5,746 bases of DNA, from NCBI GenBank assembly GCA_022707665.1, contig JAKJAE010000198.1, forward strand, positions 1 to 5,746, in the 5' to 3' direction. This stretch comes from Chloroflexota bacterium. GTDB lineage: Bacteria > Chloroflexota > Anaerolineae > B4-G1 > SLSP01. Shown here piece after piece: positions 5,220 to 5,746 of this stretch (positions within the stretch are counted from its first letter, which is position 1; every line of letters begins with the position of its first letter). The notes beneath the pieces were generated by a model. It saw only the letters and a list, made by a program, of their open reading frames with translations, was not told the DNA's origin and made no database searches. A program made the position numbers and the translations under genes.

Positions 5220-5746
5220 GTTGGAGGGCAACGCAGGCTTTGCCGGAGCATATTGGGATCTTCTGACCGAGTGGGCAGCCTACCTGCGCGAGAAGGGTTT
5301 CGATCCCGGCGACCAGCTCTGCACGGACGACTTCGCGGGTCGCCTCGCGCGAAATGCTAACCTGTCGATTAAGGCGATCCTGGGATTGGCAAGCTATGGC
5401 AAGCTTGCCGGAATGCTTGGCCATTCAGACATCGCGGCGGAATACCTTACCCTGGCCCAGGAGTATGCAATCGCATGGGAGAAGTTGGCTGACGATGGCG
5501 ACCACACACGGCTGACGTTCGATCACCCCGATACCTGGAGCCTCAAGTACAACCTGGTCTGGGACAAGCTGCCCGGATACAATCTATTCTCAGTTGAAAC
5601 TGCGCGCAGAGAGGTGGCTTTCTACCCGAAGCACCAGAACATCTACGGAGTACCATTGGACTGCCGTCGTGACTACACGAAATCGGACTGGGTTCTATGG
5701 TGCGCTACCCTGGCGGAACGCCGTGAGGACTTCGAGGCCCTGGTTT
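5167..5746 (+). CDS. C-terminal fragment of the glutaminase A-like protein (DUF4965/DUF1793-type), incomplete at right edge
   Basis: The plus-strand frame from ATG 5167 is open for 193 codons to the edge. Its opening MPVEESGNVLILCAAIAEL is the conserved QMPVEESGN block of the family; in the intact protein this ATG is an internal Met. Further family blocks are DQLCTDDFAGRLARNANLSIKAI (about 49-71), SLKYNLVWDKLPGYNLF (about 124-140), YPKHQNIYGVPLDCRRDYTKSDW (about 152-174) and WCATLAERR, all helices of the barrel-like catalytic half. There is no proper ribosome site before 5167 (only GAGAG, 4 bases away), so independent translation is doubtful. The frame differs from that of the N-terminal fragment it overlaps. 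About 20-40 further residues are expected beyond the window. Confidence 0.7.
   Translation, partial: MPVEESGNVLILCAAIAELEGNAGFAGAYWDLLTEWAAYLREKGFDPGDQLCTDDFAGRLARNANLSIKAILGLASYGKLAGMLGHSDIAAEYLTLAQEYAIAWEKLADDGDHTRLTFDHPDTWSLKYNLVWDKLPGYNLFSVETARREVAFYPKHQNIYGVPLDCRRDYTKSDWVLWCATLAERREDFEALV

Larger units (their letters stand above)
4245..5746 (+). pseudogene. Glutaminase A-like (GtaA/DUF4965) gene broken by an internal deletion and frame change; runs off right edge
   Basis: Two adjacent frames encode the two ends of one glutaminase-A-type protein. Residues 1-306 of the first frame match the N-terminal beta-rich domain (DUF5127-type) and end in QQRCERFDRE. The second frame begins at the family's highly conserved QMPVEESGN block and continues through the (alpha/alpha)-barrel part to the window edge. 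In intact members these points are separated, from memory of the family, by roughly 100-130 residues. That missing stretch includes the F-x-K-E-x-F-S-N-G and APHD-x-G motifs. The join is at about 5158-5162, where GAGAG fits both sides, so a short direct repeat may have mediated the loss. Because sequence is missing as well as shifted, ribosomal frameshifting could not restore the enzyme. Either the gene is dead or the assembly dropped a few hundred bases; the window alone cannot decide. The remaining coding sequence has no other stop, so any lesion is recent. Confidence 0.75.

Overview
The window reads as ordinary chromosomal DNA from a GC-rich (by eye roughly 60% GC) bacterium. It most resembles a Chloroflexota genome, possibly metagenome-derived. 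This placement is an inference. It rests on three things: an ECF sigma factor paired with a DUF5667-type membrane protein, a small Lys/Glu-headed LiaF-like membrane protein, and a GtaA/DUF4965-type glutaminase-like gene. Short intergenic gaps and TAGAAT/TACAAT-type -10 boxes fit the same picture. I see no tRNA or rRNA gene, CRISPR array, insertion sequence, phage gene or attachment site.

Layout. (1) 1-388, minus strand: the N-terminal 129 residues of a dolichol/phytol-kinase-like membrane protein that runs off the left edge. (2) 389-556: a divergent intergenic promoter region. (3) 557-2264, plus strand: a two-gene operon of an ECF sigma factor and an overlapping membrane protein (cytoplasmic head, one membrane helix, DUF5667 helical region, long Pro/Gly/Gln-rich tail) that is probably its anti-sigma partner. 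A strong hairpin terminator closes it at 2280-2310. (4) 2405-3550, plus strand: a short GH3/ANL-superfamily adenylating-enzyme-like protein without the usual C-terminal lid domain, with a palindrome over its putative -10 box. (5) 3561-3590: a hairpin shared by two convergent genes. (6) 3606-4118, minus strand: a small four-helix membrane protein with a charged N-terminus. (7) 4119-4244: a second divergent promoter region, with an 11-bp dyad centred on a predicted -35 box. (8) 4245 to the right edge, plus strand: a glutaminase-A-like gene in two pieces. The N-terminal domain runs directly into the C-terminal half in another frame, with about 100-130 residues of the usual family sequence missing at 5158-5167.

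How the parts relate. Only the sigma factor/DUF5667 pair is clearly functionally coupled: a regulator and its membrane-bound sensor or antagonist. The other genes have their own promoters and look like unrelated housekeeping or accessory units. I did not find an undescribed multi-gene system. The points most worth a second look are the internal deletion in the glutaminase-like gene, the lid-less GH3 protein, the zinc-motif-free putative anti-sigma factor with its long tail, and the dyads at 2345-2367 and 4175-4203.
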